From Candidatus Nanopelagicales bacterium (GTDB taxonomy: Bacteria > Actinomycetota > Actinomycetes > S36-B12), in the NCBI GenBank assembly GCA_028825115.1, contig JAPKAV010000003.1:1-64000 (forward strand): a DNA stretch of 64,000 bases, in the 5' to 3' direction. The position numbers and the translations under genes are program-made. Below are positions 1 through 9,272 of this stretch, piece after piece. The notes under the pieces are model-generated. The model worked only from the letters and a program-made list of their open reading frames with translations, was not told where the DNA came from and made no database searches. How positions within the stretch are numbered: position 1 is the stretch's first letter; each line of letters opens with the position of its first letter.

Positions 1-797
1 CCAAAGTCACCGTAATCATTCCCACGGCGCTCACCGTCAATCACAAAACCAAGAAACCATTTGTGTTCGCAGCCATTGAGACACTCAAGCAGCAAGAAAC
101 CCACACAGATTTTGAAGTAATCGTTGTTACCACCAACGAACAAGCCCCGATCCCCGGCGCCGACAAGCAGGTCACCTACGCCACCAGCAACTTCAATTTC
201 TCCGAAGCAATCAACCTCGGTGCCGCACACGCCGACCCACACAGTGAGTACCTGCTCTTACTTAATGACGACACCGAAGCAATCGAAGCCAACCCGATTA
301 CTCGAATGCTGGAGATTGCTCAAATAGAAAACGTTGCAGCCGTTGGCGCGAAACTGAGTTACCCCGACGGAAAACTGCAACACATCGGGGTAGTGATGCT
401 GCCGGGCGGACCAACCCACCCGTTTATAGCTAAATCAAAAAGCGAGTACGGATATTTCGGGAGCGCACTGACGCCGCGGAACTACTCAGCGGTCACCGCG
501 GCCGCAATGCTGACCAGTAGGAAAGCGTTCGAGGAAGTCCACGGGTTTGATACCGACTTCGCCCGGGATTTCAACGACGTGGATTACTGCCTGAAGCTGC
601 GGGCAAAGAACTACCGAATTGCCTGGACGCCCTACGCTCACTTCACCCACCACGAAGGTGTGTCCATCCACCGCAAGGCCGCGAACCCCCAGGAAGCACA
701 GATCTTCAACGATCGCTGGCAGAATGAGTACGTAGGCGACCCCTACTATTCTCCAGCACTCAACCCGAAACTCGAGCGAATCTACGAGGCTCTCTAA
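1..797 (+). CDS. Family 2 glycosyltransferase, 5' end outside window
   Basis: The reading frame is already open at base 3, before the first in-window start (GTG at 63), and the upstream codons encode the usual GT2 opening strand (VTVIIPT). The true start is therefore outside the window and only the C-terminal part, at least 265 codons, is seen. It should transfer a nucleotide-activated sugar in the cytoplasm. Visible GT2 marks are the NDD metal/nucleotide site following LLLL, and a downstream FNDVDYCLKL segment typical of rhamnosyl-type GT2 enzymes. The stop codon overlaps the next start by one base (TAATG), so the two genes are translationally coupled and probably act on the same glycan. Acceptor and donor cannot be told. 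Confidence 0.85.
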   Translation, partial: KVTVIIPTALTVNHKTKKPFVFAAIETLKQQETHTDFEVIVVTTNEQAPIPGADKQVTYATSNFNFSEAINLGAAHADPHSEYLLLLNDDTEAIEANPITRMLEIAQIENVAAVGAKLSYPDGKLQHIGVVMLPGGPTHPFIAKSKSEYGYFGSALTPRNYSAVTAAAMLTSRKAFEEVHGFDTDFARDFNDVDYCLKLRAKNYRIAWTPYAHFTHHEGVSIHRKAANPQEAQIFNDRWQNEYVGDPYYSPALNPKLERIYEAL

Positions 798-2458
798 TGA
801 CCGAGTTCAAAACCCGCAAAGGCAACCTGATCACCGTAGACGGCGACCCTGATCTACTCGCGCTGCTGACATTGGATCGCATCCAAACCATTGGCGACCG
901 ATTCGACACCGACCCGCGCATTGCTAGTGTCAGCATTTACGCAACAACCAATCCACACGCCAACGAAACCTTCCTTCGCGCCACCGCCCCCGCCGGTTGC
1001 CTGATCGCAATCAATCAGAGTGATCTTTTCGACCCGGAAACGCAGGACTGGGCCACCGCCGCCAGCCACAGAGGTCTGTGGCACGACTGGTGGCTCACCA
1101 CTGCGAACGACATTAGGAAAGCACCCGTTATTGCTGAACCACATGCAATTGACCTCAAAGAACTAGGTGACCCCAGCGGATCTCACTTCAATGCGCTCAA
1201 GGAAACCCCAATCGACACCAACAACCTCACACTAACAATTGACGTCACCTGGCTCGGCCCCCATGAAACCGGCGCCCAGGTTCTCACCACCGCTGCCATT
1301 CCCGCAATCGCGGATCAACCAACAATCGCCAGCATCAGACTCGTTGGCCTGAGCGAACTTCCCGGCTACGCCCAGCATGTAACCGACCACCCCAAAGTCA
1401 CATTGCAACCAAATAGCCAGGAAGCACTACACATCCAAACCGATCTGATCTGGTACCCGAATCAGATTGATCAACGGGTTGACATCAGCCAATCCCGCAA
1501 ACTGGGTAAACGAGTAATCACGACCTACCTTGATCTGATCGCCTATGACATCGGTAAGTATCACGGAGACGAAAATTCCTGGGCTGCCTACCGCGCAACC
1601 CAGCGAACGATCGCCCTCAGTGTTGATGGCATTACAACCATTAGTGCTGATGTTGCCAAGCGCCTCTACCAGGAAGTTCCGCGCTTAGACACCAAACGAA
1701 TTCAACCTATTCCCCTTGGTCTGGATCACATCACAACTCAAACGATCAAAGAAAAACCACAAGGCCTAAAACCCTCAATCAGGCCCTTCATTCTGGTCCT
1801 AGGTAATGACTTCCAACACAAGAACCGCGATTTTGCAATTGATGTCTGGCAACAAGTTCTTGAGCTAGGAATCAATGTTGATCTTGTTCTCGCCGGGCTG
1901 CACGTAAAAAGCAGCAGTTCAAAAGAACAAGAATCAATCAAACTTAAAAAACACACGAACCTGCGTGGCGAAGCAACAACCCTTGGTCATGTTTCCTCCG
2001 CCGAACGCGCCTGGTTGCTAGAGAACGCAGCAGCAGTTCTGTACCCCAGTAGCGCCGAAGGCTTCGGCTTTGTTCCTTATGAAGCGGCAATCCTGGGCAC
2101 ACCCTCAACCTTCACCAACTTCGGCCCACTCAAAGAAATCAGCCAACTCACCACAACACCAACCAGCTGGAATGCAACCGAATACGCAACTGACCTAACC
2201 CATCTCCTGACCGATCCTCCATTTGCGCAACAGCGAGTGAGTGAACTGCGTGAAGTGATCGGAGCCCGTACCTGGAACCAATTCGCTCAAGAGTTCACAG
2301 AGTTCGCGACCAAGATCGCAACCATGCCCACAGTGCCCACCAGCGCGGTCACCTCCAGCACCGCAGCCAACGAACTAGCAGCGGTCCTCTCTAGTAAAGC
2401 CTGGCGTGCAACCGCGCCGATCCGTAAATTGAAATCACGGTCCAGATCAAAATCCTGA
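797..2458 (+). CDS. GT4-type glycosyltransferase with long N-terminal domain
   Basis: A 553-residue protein whose C-terminal half is a GT-B retaining transferase domain. A phosphate-contact strand (FILVLGNDFQHKNRD) lies near residue 335, and the acidic nucleotide-sugar loop (SSAEGFGFVPYEAA) near 418-431 has the spaced glutamates of GT4. The first ~230 residues look like no GT4 N-domain I recognise and may serve acceptor binding. It starts one base inside the preceding GT2 gene and has no separate ribosome site, which argues for coupled translation. The tail is basic (KSRSRSKS), possibly membrane-surface contact. Likely a cytoplasmic sugar transfer step in the first polysaccharide locus; specificity unknown. 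Confidence 0.85.
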   Translation: MTEFKTRKGNLITVDGDPDLLALLTLDRIQTIGDRFDTDPRIASVSIYATTNPHANETFLRATAPAGCLIAINQSDLFDPETQDWATAASHRGLWHDWWLTTANDIRKAPVIAEPHAIDLKELGDPSGSHFNALKETPIDTNNLTLTIDVTWLGPHETGAQVLTTAAIPAIADQPTIASIRLVGLSELPGYAQHVTDHPKVTLQPNSQEALHIQTDLIWYPNQIDQRVDISQSRKLGKRVITTYLDLIAYDIGKYHGDENSWAAYRATQRTIALSVDGITTISADVAKRLYQEVPRLDTKRIQPIPLGLDHITTQTIKEKPQGLKPSIRPFILVLGNDFQHKNRDFAIDVWQQVLELGINVDLVLAGLHVKSSSSKEQESIKLKKHTNLRGEATTLGHVSSAERAWLLENAAAVLYPSSAEGFGFVPYEAAILGTPSTFTNFGPLKEISQLTTTPTSWNATEYATDLTHLLTDPPFAQQRVSELREVIGARTWNQFAQEFTEFATKIATMPTVPTSAVTSSTAANELAAVLSSKAWRATAPIRKLKSRSRSKS

Positions 2459-2602
2459 ACACAGGATGCACCGGGTGACCTCATAAGGAAACCTGAGTAC
2501 CTATTGCGCGATCGAGTGCATTCTTTCCGCACAAAACCCACCAGCGAGTGGAGACCCCAAGCGTCAATTCAGGACACAATCCGGCCAAGTGCGTAGAACC
2601 GG

Positions 2603-2608
2603 TATCGT
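2603..2608 (+). promoter_or_regulatory. -10 box TATCGT, leaderless promoter
   Basis: TATCGT fits the actinobacterial TANNNT -10 pattern. It lies exactly 6 nt before the GTG at 2615, so the transcript would begin at the start codon. This decides between the overlapping GTG codons at 2613 and 2615. Confidence 0.55.
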
Positions 2609-2614
2609 TGACGT

Positions 2615-3802
2615 GTGTCGTCGCCCAAGGTTCTGCATCTGAGCACGTACGACGCCCATGGCGGCGCCGCTCGGGCGGCGATTGCAATCCACAACTCGCT
2701 GGAGTCTGCAGCTGTCGATTCACGGATTCGCATTGCTAAAGCAGACGACCTTAGATTCAAACTTGCCAAGGAAGCAGATCGCAGGCTTTGGAGGCTACAA
2801 AAAAGTAATGTTCTTACTTGGCGATCACCAGCTCGCTTCGGATCAATCTCCGCTAAGGAGATCAATAACAGCGGAGCTGACATTGTTCACATGCATTGGG
2901 TCACCGATGGCTTCCTCACGATTGAATCAATTGGCCAGATCAAGAAGCCGATTGTGTGGTCACTGTGTGATGCCTGGGCATTTTCCGGCGCCGAGCATTA
3001 CGCCACCCAATTTTCACGAACGAGGTCCGTTCTGGGCTACTTACCGAGCAATCGGAACCCGAATGACTCTGGCTTTGATCTCGACCGATGGACGTGGAAT
3101 CGAAAGAAATCGAAGTGGACAACACCCATGCACGTGCTGCCCGCGAGCACCTGGCTCACCCAAGCCGCCCAAGAGAGCGCACTCATGGGTCATTGGCCAA
3201 TTACTCAGATCCCACACATTGTCGACACCAATCTCTTCACAAGCACGAATGACAGAAGGAAGAACGTTGGGCAGCCAGTCATTCTCTTTCTCGCTTCAGC
3301 GGGAATTCGTGACACGCGCAAGGGCGCGGACCTGCTCATCCAAGCGCTTAAAGACCCTGCAATGACTCAGCGTTTAAAAGTAATCATTGTTGGGCCGCGC
3401 CCAACAGCACAAGAAGAACAACACATCAGTTCCAGCCTCAACCACGACCTGGTTTTCCACGGTGAAGCCAGAGGAGACAAGGAACTAATTGACCTGTATT
3501 TACAAGCGGACGTCACAGTGGTTCCCAGTCGTGAAGACAATATGCCGATTGCGGCAATGGAAAGCCAAAGTTGTGGCACACCTGTTGTCGCTTTTCGAAT
3601 TGGTGGGTTGGGAGATATCGTCAACCCAACTACCAGCGGCTACCTCGCCGAACCGGAAAACACACATGACCTTGCCCAAGGAATTGTGCAGGTGCTAAAC
3701 AGCAATCTTCGAGAGTCCACGCGACAGCATGCCAAAGCAACATGGTCACCTGAAGTAATTGTTCCGCAACTACTTGCTGTCTACGAATCGGCATTGACGT
3801 GA
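2615..3802 (+). CDS. GT4 glycosyltransferase (WcaC-like)
   Basis: A 395-residue GT-B enzyme. The N-terminus (VLHLSTYDAHGGAARAA) is the glycine-rich entry loop of colanic-acid-type GT4 proteins. The C-domain carries the glutamate-rich loop SREDNMPIAAMESQSCGTP near residue 302, the EX7E-like donor site. It would extend a lipid-linked oligosaccharide on the cytoplasmic face of the membrane. A 156-bp gap and its own -10 box separate it from the upstream pair, so it may be expressed independently. No truncation is seen. Sugar specificity cannot be inferred. Confidence 0.88.
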   Translation: MSSPKVLHLSTYDAHGGAARAAIAIHNSLESAAVDSRIRIAKADDLRFKLAKEADRRLWRLQKSNVLTWRSPARFGSISAKEINNSGADIVHMHWVTDGFLTIESIGQIKKPIVWSLCDAWAFSGAEHYATQFSRTRSVLGYLPSNRNPNDSGFDLDRWTWNRKKSKWTTPMHVLPASTWLTQAAQESALMGHWPITQIPHIVDTNLFTSTNDRRKNVGQPVILFLASAGIRDTRKGADLLIQALKDPAMTQRLKVIIVGPRPTAQEEQHISSSLNHDLVFHGEARGDKELIDLYLQADVTVVPSREDNMPIAAMESQSCGTPVVAFRIGGLGDIVNPTTSGYLAEPENTHDLAQGIVQVLNSNLRESTRQHAKATWSPEVIVPQLLAVYESALT

Positions 3803-3978
3803 GTGCCGAAGCGTTACCCACAAAAAATACTCTCGTTAAAGTTCCCTACGAATCTCCTCTGGATTTCGCCGTAAATCGTGCCAAACGCTATTTTGGCTGA
3901 GTGGCCCCAGATTCACGCCTCGATAGGGCCCGGCGCGCGCCGTACCGGCCCTAAGAGAGTCTTTAATCGGGCTCCTAA

Positions 3979-4728
3979 ATGAATGCACTACCGTTAGGCA
4001 CCGTGCCGGCCCAAAAGTTTTTGATTGCTATTCCCGCGTGGAACGAGGCTGGGTCAATTGCTTCGGTCGTGGCATCAGTGCAGGAGCACCGACCCGACGC
4101 AGATATTTTGGTCGTCAATGACGGCTCGACCGACTCAACCGCCCAGGAAGCCCTAAAAGCGGGCGCTCGAGTGGTTTCCCTTCCCTTCAATGTGGGGGTG
4201 GGGGGCGCCATGCGAACCGCTTTTCTCTATGCCCAGCGCGAGGGCTACCAGGCCTTGGTGCAGGTGGATGCAGATGGTCAACACGACCCCGCAGATCTTG
4301 ATCGGCTCTTTGAAGGCCTCGCGGACTCTGACATTGTGGTGGGGACTCGCTTTCACCCGGAGTCCATGTATTTTGTTGGCGGTCCCAGGCGCTGGGCAAT
4401 GGTGCTGCTCTCCAAGGCCTTAAGTTGGATGAATAAGGGAACAATCTCTGACCCCACTTCCGGCTTCCGCTCCGCGGGACCAAAAGCAATCGAACTATTC
4501 GCAATTGAATACCCCGCTGATTATCTGGGAGATACGGTGGGATCACTCTCGATTGCCATCCGGCAAGGTCTTGTTATTCATGAGGCTCCAGTGACCATGT
4601 ACTTTCGACAAGTGGGTCGGCCCAGTAAGAATGCTCTTTGGTCGGCGCTCTACCTTGGTCGCGCGACACTTGCGATTTTAGCCACCGGACTTAAAGCCAG
4701 TCGGACTCCACGGGAAGACGCCTCATGA
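3979..4728 (+). CDS. DPM1-like GT2 polyprenyl-phosphate glycosyltransferase
   Basis: A 249-residue soluble GT2 enzyme of the dolichyl-phosphate-mannose synthase type. It has FLIAIPAWNE near residue 14, DGSTDST near 48 and the catalytic DADGQHD near 97. The family moves a sugar from a nucleotide carrier to polyprenyl phosphate, giving donors for extracytoplasmic transfer or O-antigen modification. The next gene is a DUF2304 membrane protein starting 4 bp before this stop, a pairing often seen in polysaccharide loci. The two probably form one membrane-bound unit. Start is ATG at 3979 after a 176-bp gap; no strong ribosome site is visible. Confidence 0.88.
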   Translation: MNALPLGTVPAQKFLIAIPAWNEAGSIASVVASVQEHRPDADILVVNDGSTDSTAQEALKAGARVVSLPFNVGVGGAMRTAFLYAQREGYQALVQVDADGQHDPADLDRLFEGLADSDIVVGTRFHPESMYFVGGPRRWAMVLLSKALSWMNKGTISDPTSGFRSAGPKAIELFAIEYPADYLGDTVGSLSIAIRQGLVIHEAPVTMYFRQVGRPSKNALWSALYLGRATLAILATGLKASRTPREDAS

Positions 4729-5081
4729 CCGCAAATATTTTGGCAGCAGCTGCCGCACTCATCACTTTCGGGTTCGTCTTTTTCTTGCTCAGGCGTGGCG
4801 CATTACGCGAAAAATATGCGGTTCTATGGCTATTCTTTTCCGGAGCGGCACTGTTTTTCGCAGTCTTCCCGGGCGCTCTTGAATGGCTCAGCCGGGTGTT
4901 AGGCGTGGCGCAACCAGTAAACCTACTTTTCTTTGTCACAGTCGTTCTGCTTGTGCTAGTGAGTGTGCAGTTGAGTTACGAACTCAGCCGTCACGAAATG
5001 CGAATCAGACGGTTGGCCGAAGAAGTTGCCTTACTCCGTGACGAAATCAATCGGGACCAGCAAGAACGTGACGGTAACTGA
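4725..5081 (+). CDS. DUF2304 family small membrane protein
   Basis: A 118-residue protein with three hydrophobic stretches (about 5-22, 32-48 and 62-84) and a charged, probably helical tail (HEMRIRRLAEEVALLRDE) likely to form a coiled coil. Size, topology and location directly behind a DPM1-like GT2 match DUF2304. The family has no defined reaction; I infer that it anchors or partners the GT2. The ATGA overlap with the preceding stop shows coupled translation. The 3' end overlaps the next glycosyltransferase if that one starts at GTG 5068. Confidence 0.82.
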   Translation: MTANILAAAAALITFGFVFFLLRRGALREKYAVLWLFFSGAALFFAVFPGALEWLSRVLGVAQPVNLLFFVTVVLLVLVSVQLSYELSRHEMRIRRLAEEVALLRDEINRDQQERDGN

Positions 5082-6006
5082 GCCAATCTTGGTGATCGCC
5101 TTTAACCGGCCCGATCACCTCACCGTCTTAATTGATCGACTGCGAGAAGTTCAACCAACACGAGTCTATTTTGCTGTTGACGGCCCACGCAAGAACAAAG
5201 ATGGGGAAGCGGAGAGAGTCTCCCATTGCAAAGACCTAAGGAAATCGATTGACTGGGATTGTGAAGTAATAACAAATTTTCAGGAGTCAAACTTGGGTTG
5301 CGGTCTTGGAGTAAGCACCGCAATTACCTGGTTTTTTGAGAACGAAGAGCATGGAATAATTTTGGAAGATGACATTATTCCTGACCCTTCATTCTTTCCC
5401 TTCTGCACTGAACTGCTACAACGTTATGAGCTGGACCCGGAGGTCTTCGCAATTTCAGGTTGTAATTTTGTCCCACCGGATCAGATTTCAGTGAGTAATG
5501 GGTATCGATTCAGCCAGGTTCCACATATCTGGGGTTGGGCCAGCTGGCGTGACCGTTGGGCGCGATATCAATTAGACATCGATGGCTGGCGCAAGGAGCT
5601 GCCCGCGCGCAGACTGTGGTCCAAATCCGGGAACTCGATTCCGGGCGCCGTGTATTGGGCAGGCACATTCGAATTGCTTGCCCGCAAGGAAGTGGATACG
5701 TGGGATGGTCAATTGGTCTACATGTGCATGAAGACCGGGATGCTCACTGCAACCAGCAATACGAATCTGATTGAAAACATTGGCTTTAATGAACAGGCAA
5801 CTCACACGGTCGAGGATCGCAATGAATTGCAACCGGTCATCCCGATTTCCCTCCCAACGACACCTGTTACCGTGACGGTGGATCGCAAGGCCGACTCTTG
5901 GACACGAAAGAACCATTTCCGTGCCACCTGGCGGGGAATGCTCGATCAAGGCGATAGATTTCTCAAAAGGCGCAAAGCAGAGAGTAATGCAAAGGACGGC
6001 ACATGA
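5068..6006 (+). CDS. GNT-I-like nucleotide-diphospho-sugar transferase
   Basis: About 312 residues from GTG 5068; the frame stays open to TTG 5026, but that start would overlap the DUF2304 gene by 56 bp. The GT-A-like body begins [14 protein letters not shown], with YFAVDGPR as the second strand and ILEDDI as the metal-binding acidic site. Later come [12 protein letters not shown] and GQLVYMCM. This layout belongs to glycosyltransferases related to GNT-I found in surface glycan loci. A paralogue with the same motif order lies at 20911-21882. Its last base pairs overlap the next gene (ATGA), so it is in one operon with the UDP-xylose synthase. Confidence 0.8.
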   Translation: MTVTEPILVIAFNRPDHLTVLIDRLREVQPTRVYFAVDGPRKNKDGEAERVSHCKDLRKSIDWDCEVITNFQESNLGCGLGVSTAITWFFENEEHGIILEDDIIPDPSFFPFCTELLQRYELDPEVFAISGCNFVPPDQISVSNGYRFSQVPHIWGWASWRDRWARYQLDIDGWRKELPARRLWSKSGNSIPGAVYWAGTFELLARKEVDTWDGQLVYMCMKTGMLTATSNTNLIENIGFNEQATHTVEDRNELQPVIPISLPTTPVTVTVDRKADSWTRKNHFRATWRGMLDQGDRFLKRRKAESNAKDGT

Positions 6007-6953
6007 GTATTACCAAAGGTCGAGTTCTCGTTACCGGTGGAGCAGGGTTTATTGGATCCCACCTATGCGAATGGCTGCTGGGAGACGGCTATGAAGTCTT
6101 GTGCGTGGATAACTACTACTCCTCGACCAAAGACAATATTGCGCACTTACTTAACCACCCTCGATTCGAGGTAATTCGCCACGATGTGACCTTCCCACTC
6201 TATGTGGAAGTTGATCATATTTTCCACTTGGCATGTCCCGCAAGTCCAGTGCATTACCAGCGTGATCCGGTACAAACCACGAAGACTGCCGTTCACGGGT
6301 CAATCAACATGCTCGGACTTGCCAAGCGAACCGGTGCACGAATTCTTCTCACCTCAACTTCAGAGGTGTACGGAGACCCACTGGTTCACCCGCAAACTGA
6401 GGACTACTGGGGCAACGTCAACCCAATCGGTCCACGGGCCTGCTATGACGAGGGTAAGCGAGCAGCCGAGACACTATTTTTTGACTACCACCGTCAACAC
6501 AACTTGGACATTAAAGTTGTCCGACTGTTTAACACTTATGGACCGCGTATGCACCCGCAAGATGGTCGGGTGGTGTCCAATTTCATTATGAGCGCGCTGA
6601 CCGGCGCACCTCTCACCGTTTACGGTGAAGGTGAACAAACCCGTTCGTTCTGCTACGTCAGTGACCTGATTCAAGGGCTGATTGCCATGATGAACTCAGG
6701 ACCCGGAGTCACCGGTCCGATCAACCTTGGTAACCCAGGTGAATTCACAATCGGTGAGCTTGCCAACATTGTCATTGGGAAAACCAACAGTTCTTCCAAA
6801 ATTGACTACCTGCCACTGCCTGTTGACGACCCCATCCGCCGTCAACCCGACATCACTCGGGCTAAAGAGACACTCGGCTGGCAACCAACAATTGCTTTGA
6901 GTGAAGGATTAGACACCACGATCGCGCACTTCAAAGAGCACCTTCTTTCATAG
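6003..6953 (+). CDS. UDP-glucuronate decarboxylase (UDP-xylose synthase)
   Basis: A 316-residue extended SDR. The NAD-binding TGGAGFIG is at residues 11-18, the catalytic triad is S120/Y148/K152 (STSEVYGDP, then CYDEGKR), and R-rich RSFCYVSDL lies near 218. The stretches [12 protein letters not shown] and [12 protein letters not shown] are hallmarks of UXS, which oxidises and decarboxylates UDP-glucuronate to UDP-xylose. No UDP-glucose dehydrogenase is in the window, so UDP-glucuronate must be made elsewhere. The start overlaps the upstream transferase by 4 bp. It likely supplies xylose, or UDP-4-keto-pentose, to this locus. Confidence 0.9.
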   Translation: MSITKGRVLVTGGAGFIGSHLCEWLLGDGYEVLCVDNYYSSTKDNIAHLLNHPRFEVIRHDVTFPLYVEVDHIFHLACPASPVHYQRDPVQTTKTAVHGSINMLGLAKRTGARILLTSTSEVYGDPLVHPQTEDYWGNVNPIGPRACYDEGKRAAETLFFDYHRQHNLDIKVVRLFNTYGPRMHPQDGRVVSNFIMSALTGAPLTVYGEGEQTRSFCYVSDLIQGLIAMMNSGPGVTGPINLGNPGEFTIGELANIVIGKTNSSSKIDYLPLPVDDPIRRQPDITRAKETLGWQPTIALSEGLDTTIAHFKEHLLS

Positions 6954-7110
6954 TCACGGGGAATCTTCCTGGTGGCGTTAAGGTGGCTCGTATTCGTCGC
7001 TGCTAATTCGCGCAAAGCACCCAAAAAGCAAGAGACCCTCACTTCACTCAAGCGTCATTCCCTCATTTGGTGCGCACGGGCAGGAAACCCATGAAGGATT
7101 TTTTGGGTAG

Positions 7111-8070
7111 TTACAACCACCCACGGCGCCTGGGTGCCCCCAAGAGACTGCGTGCAATAGCGCGCACTCGAACACCTAAGCTGAGTAGCACGTTGGGGGA
7201 AAGGGCCACACTCTGATCGAAATTACCTGAAGCCACGGCCGCTTCGTAGCCGAAGGAGGACTCGGCGAAATATACGGTGGCTTGGGCTGCGGCCAGGATT
7301 CGCCAATCAATGAGTGCCAACACATCACCCGTGAACTCTGCGTGGGAAACAAAATCATTCTCGACAACCCATGGAAATAGTCCAAGGCCAGAGAGAATCT
7401 CACACCAATGCTCGCGCTCTTTGCGGGAATCACTCGCAACAAAAACTCGATCAATCCCGGTACTTCGACACAGGTTTATCACGGCGCGTTTGATCTCGGA
7501 TCGCGAAGGAGTCTGGTGCGAGCGATCGGAATAGCGCAAATGCAACCCGATAAACGGTTCACCTATTAACCCTGACCAAGCTGAATCAATTTGTGGGGCC
7601 AACTCAAGGGTTCGGTACCAAGTAGAGCGGTCGTTTCGAAAATCTACTGAATCCCACGTCACGGGCTGACTGCCAGAATTCATGGAAAAGCGGCCACCGG
7701 CAACAATCACCACGGATTCAGATTTACCCGCATGTAGTGCTTGAGCGAAATCAGACATCAGTGGCTGCTCGCCTAGGTCGTGGCCCGCGAGAGTGATTAC
7801 TCTTCCAATTTCCGAGACATCATGAGAGTTCACATAATGGGGAAATGATTCCACAGAAAAACCGAGAGTCCGCTCCAACTCAGATTCAGTAATAAACCTT
7901 AACTCTGAGTCACTAGCAAATACCACTTCCTGCGGTGCAGGTGCTGCTGCTTGGGGCAGCCAGCAGACCGAAAAATCTGCTCCCAAAGACTCGGCCAGAA
8001 GCGAGGCGCTAGCCATCGCTTGCAAGCGATTTAGGTAACCGTTGCGAGGGACAATAATCACTTGCTTCAC
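7111..8070 (-). CDS. GT23/NodZ-like fucosyltransferase candidate
   Basis: A 319-residue protein starting at GTG 8070 (GTG 8061 also possible). The N-terminus (IIVPRNGYLNRLQAMASA) resembles the GDP-sugar transferase entry loop. Mid-protein FIGLHLRYSDRSH near residue 170 matches the HxRxxD motif of alpha-1,6-fucosyltransferases and O-fucosyltransferases, and FVASDS follows near 208. I infer transfer of fucose or a related deoxysugar; the family match is by motif only. It is divergent from the GT4 gene at 8158, sharing an 87-bp promoter region, and convergent with the UXS gene. Confidence 0.62.
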   Translation of the reverse strand: MKQVIIVPRNGYLNRLQAMASASLLAESLGADFSVCWLPQAAAPAPQEVVFASDSELRFITESELERTLGFSVESFPHYVNSHDVSEIGRVITLAGHDLGEQPLMSDFAQALHAGKSESVVIVAGGRFSMNSGSQPVTWDSVDFRNDRSTWYRTLELAPQIDSAWSGLIGEPFIGLHLRYSDRSHQTPSRSEIKRAVINLCRSTGIDRVFVASDSRKEREHWCEILSGLGLFPWVVENDFVSHAEFTGDVLALIDWRILAAAQATVYFAESSFGYEAAVASGNFDQSVALSPNVLLSLGVRVRAIARSLLGAPRRRGWL

Positions 8071-8145
8071 ACCGTATCCCCATTCGCAATCTCGGATTAT
8101 TTATCGAACTCGGGCAGCATACCCACCGTCACCGCGCATGACCCC

Positions 8146-8151
8146 TAGACT
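8146..8151 (+). promoter_or_regulatory. -10 box TAGACT, leaderless promoter
   Basis: TAGACT lies 6 nt before GTG 8158, the same spacing as at several other genes here. It supports GTG 8158 over the in-frame ATG 8170. Confidence 0.6.
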
Positions 8152-8157
8152 TCGCAG

Positions 8158-9252
8158 GTGCGGGTTGCCATGGATGAACAGATTTTCGCGATCCAACGTT
8201 ATGGCGGGATTTCCCGGCTTTTTTACGAGTTGGCCAAACAATTCACCACCACTCCAGAACTTGGAGTGGAATTACTTCCCATCCGAGCGCCGATTGTTAA
8301 CCACTACGTTCTGGACAACCCCGAGCTAGCAGCAGCACTGCACACCCACCCAGCTAAGAACTCCATGACCGCACTTGCCAATTACTTCACCCACCGAACT
8401 GACGCCCGCGGCGCTGACGTTGTTCATAATACTTTCTATTTGCCGCATGGATTGATTGGTGCGCAGGGTGCGAAACGCGTGGTCACAATTCACGACATGA
8501 TCCCCGAACTTCTCCCGAAAACTCGCCGGCGGCTGGACTTACTGACCATGAAGCGCCGCTATGTTGACCAAGCAGATCATATAATTTGTGTGTCGGCCGC
8601 TACCCGCGGCGACCTGATTCGCCTCTACCCGGAACTCACTGCGCCTATTTCCATTGTTCATCATGGAGTGGACCCTGTTTTCACGCCCAATATTCCCAAA
8701 TGGTCTGCGCTGCCAGAGCGCTACATTTTGTTTGTGGGAAATCGCGGGCAGTACAAAGACGCGGACCTTCTCATGAAAGCTTTTTCTCAGTTCTCAAAGG
8801 AAATTCCTGGAGTCACCTTACTTTTTGTGGGTGGTGGCCAATTCTCGTCCAAGGAAAACCAACTGATGCATTCACTGGGGATCAGCCAAAGTGTCCGACA
8901 GCAATCTTTGCCTGATGCCAAAATGAGCTCGGCCTACTGCAACGCCCTATTCACCGTCCTTCCTTCCCGGTTTGAAGGTTTTGGGTTGCCCGCGTTGGAA
9001 TCCATGGCCAGCGGAACCGCAACTATTTTGGCTAATGCGACCTCACTACCCGAAGTAGGCGGAGACGCGGCGCTGTATTTCGAGAGCGGTGACGGAGCCG
9101 ATCTAGCCCAGAAAATGATTTCACTCGCTTCAGATCATGAGTTGAAGGAGCATCTTGCAAAAGCAGGTATAGCCCAAGCGGCCTGCTTCTCTTGGGAGAG
9201 ATGCGCGGCTGAGACGGCAGATGTCTACCAAGCAACTGTTACTAGTAACTGA
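8158..9252 (+). CDS. GT4 glycosyltransferase (mannosyltransferase-like)
   Basis: A 364-residue GT4 enzyme with the typical N-terminal QRYGGISRLFYEL loop, the inter-domain HHGVDPVF phosphate-binding segment near 180, and the donor loop PSRFEGFGLPALESMASGT near 262-280 with both glutamates in place. Proteins of this shape usually transfer mannose or rhamnose to lipid-linked intermediates. The gene is followed after 20 bp by a capsule-type GT-B gene in the same direction, so the two are probably co-transcribed. The start is set by the -10 box 6 nt upstream. Confidence 0.88.
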   Translation: MRVAMDEQIFAIQRYGGISRLFYELAKQFTTTPELGVELLPIRAPIVNHYVLDNPELAAALHTHPAKNSMTALANYFTHRTDARGADVVHNTFYLPHGLIGAQGAKRVVTIHDMIPELLPKTRRRLDLLTMKRRYVDQADHIICVSAATRGDLIRLYPELTAPISIVHHGVDPVFTPNIPKWSALPERYILFVGNRGQYKDADLLMKAFSQFSKEIPGVTLLFVGGGQFSSKENQLMHSLGISQSVRQQSLPDAKMSSAYCNALFTVLPSRFEGFGLPALESMASGTATILANATSLPEVGGDAALYFESGDGADLAQKMISLASDHELKEHLAKAGIAQAACFSWERCAAETADVYQATVTSN

Positions 9253-9272
9253 ACAGGTACTATTTCCTCATC

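Noticed and set aside
1738-1956. Minus-strand frames inside the large glycosyltransferase genes
   Set aside because: They are shadows of the plus-strand coding frames with no start signals or family motifs.
3925-3952. GC-rich dyad (AGGGCC with GGCCCT around GGCGCGCGCC) as a terminator
   Set aside because: The arms are short and interrupted, no T-run follows, and it lies upstream of a gene in the same direction. It could be chance in GC-rich DNA.
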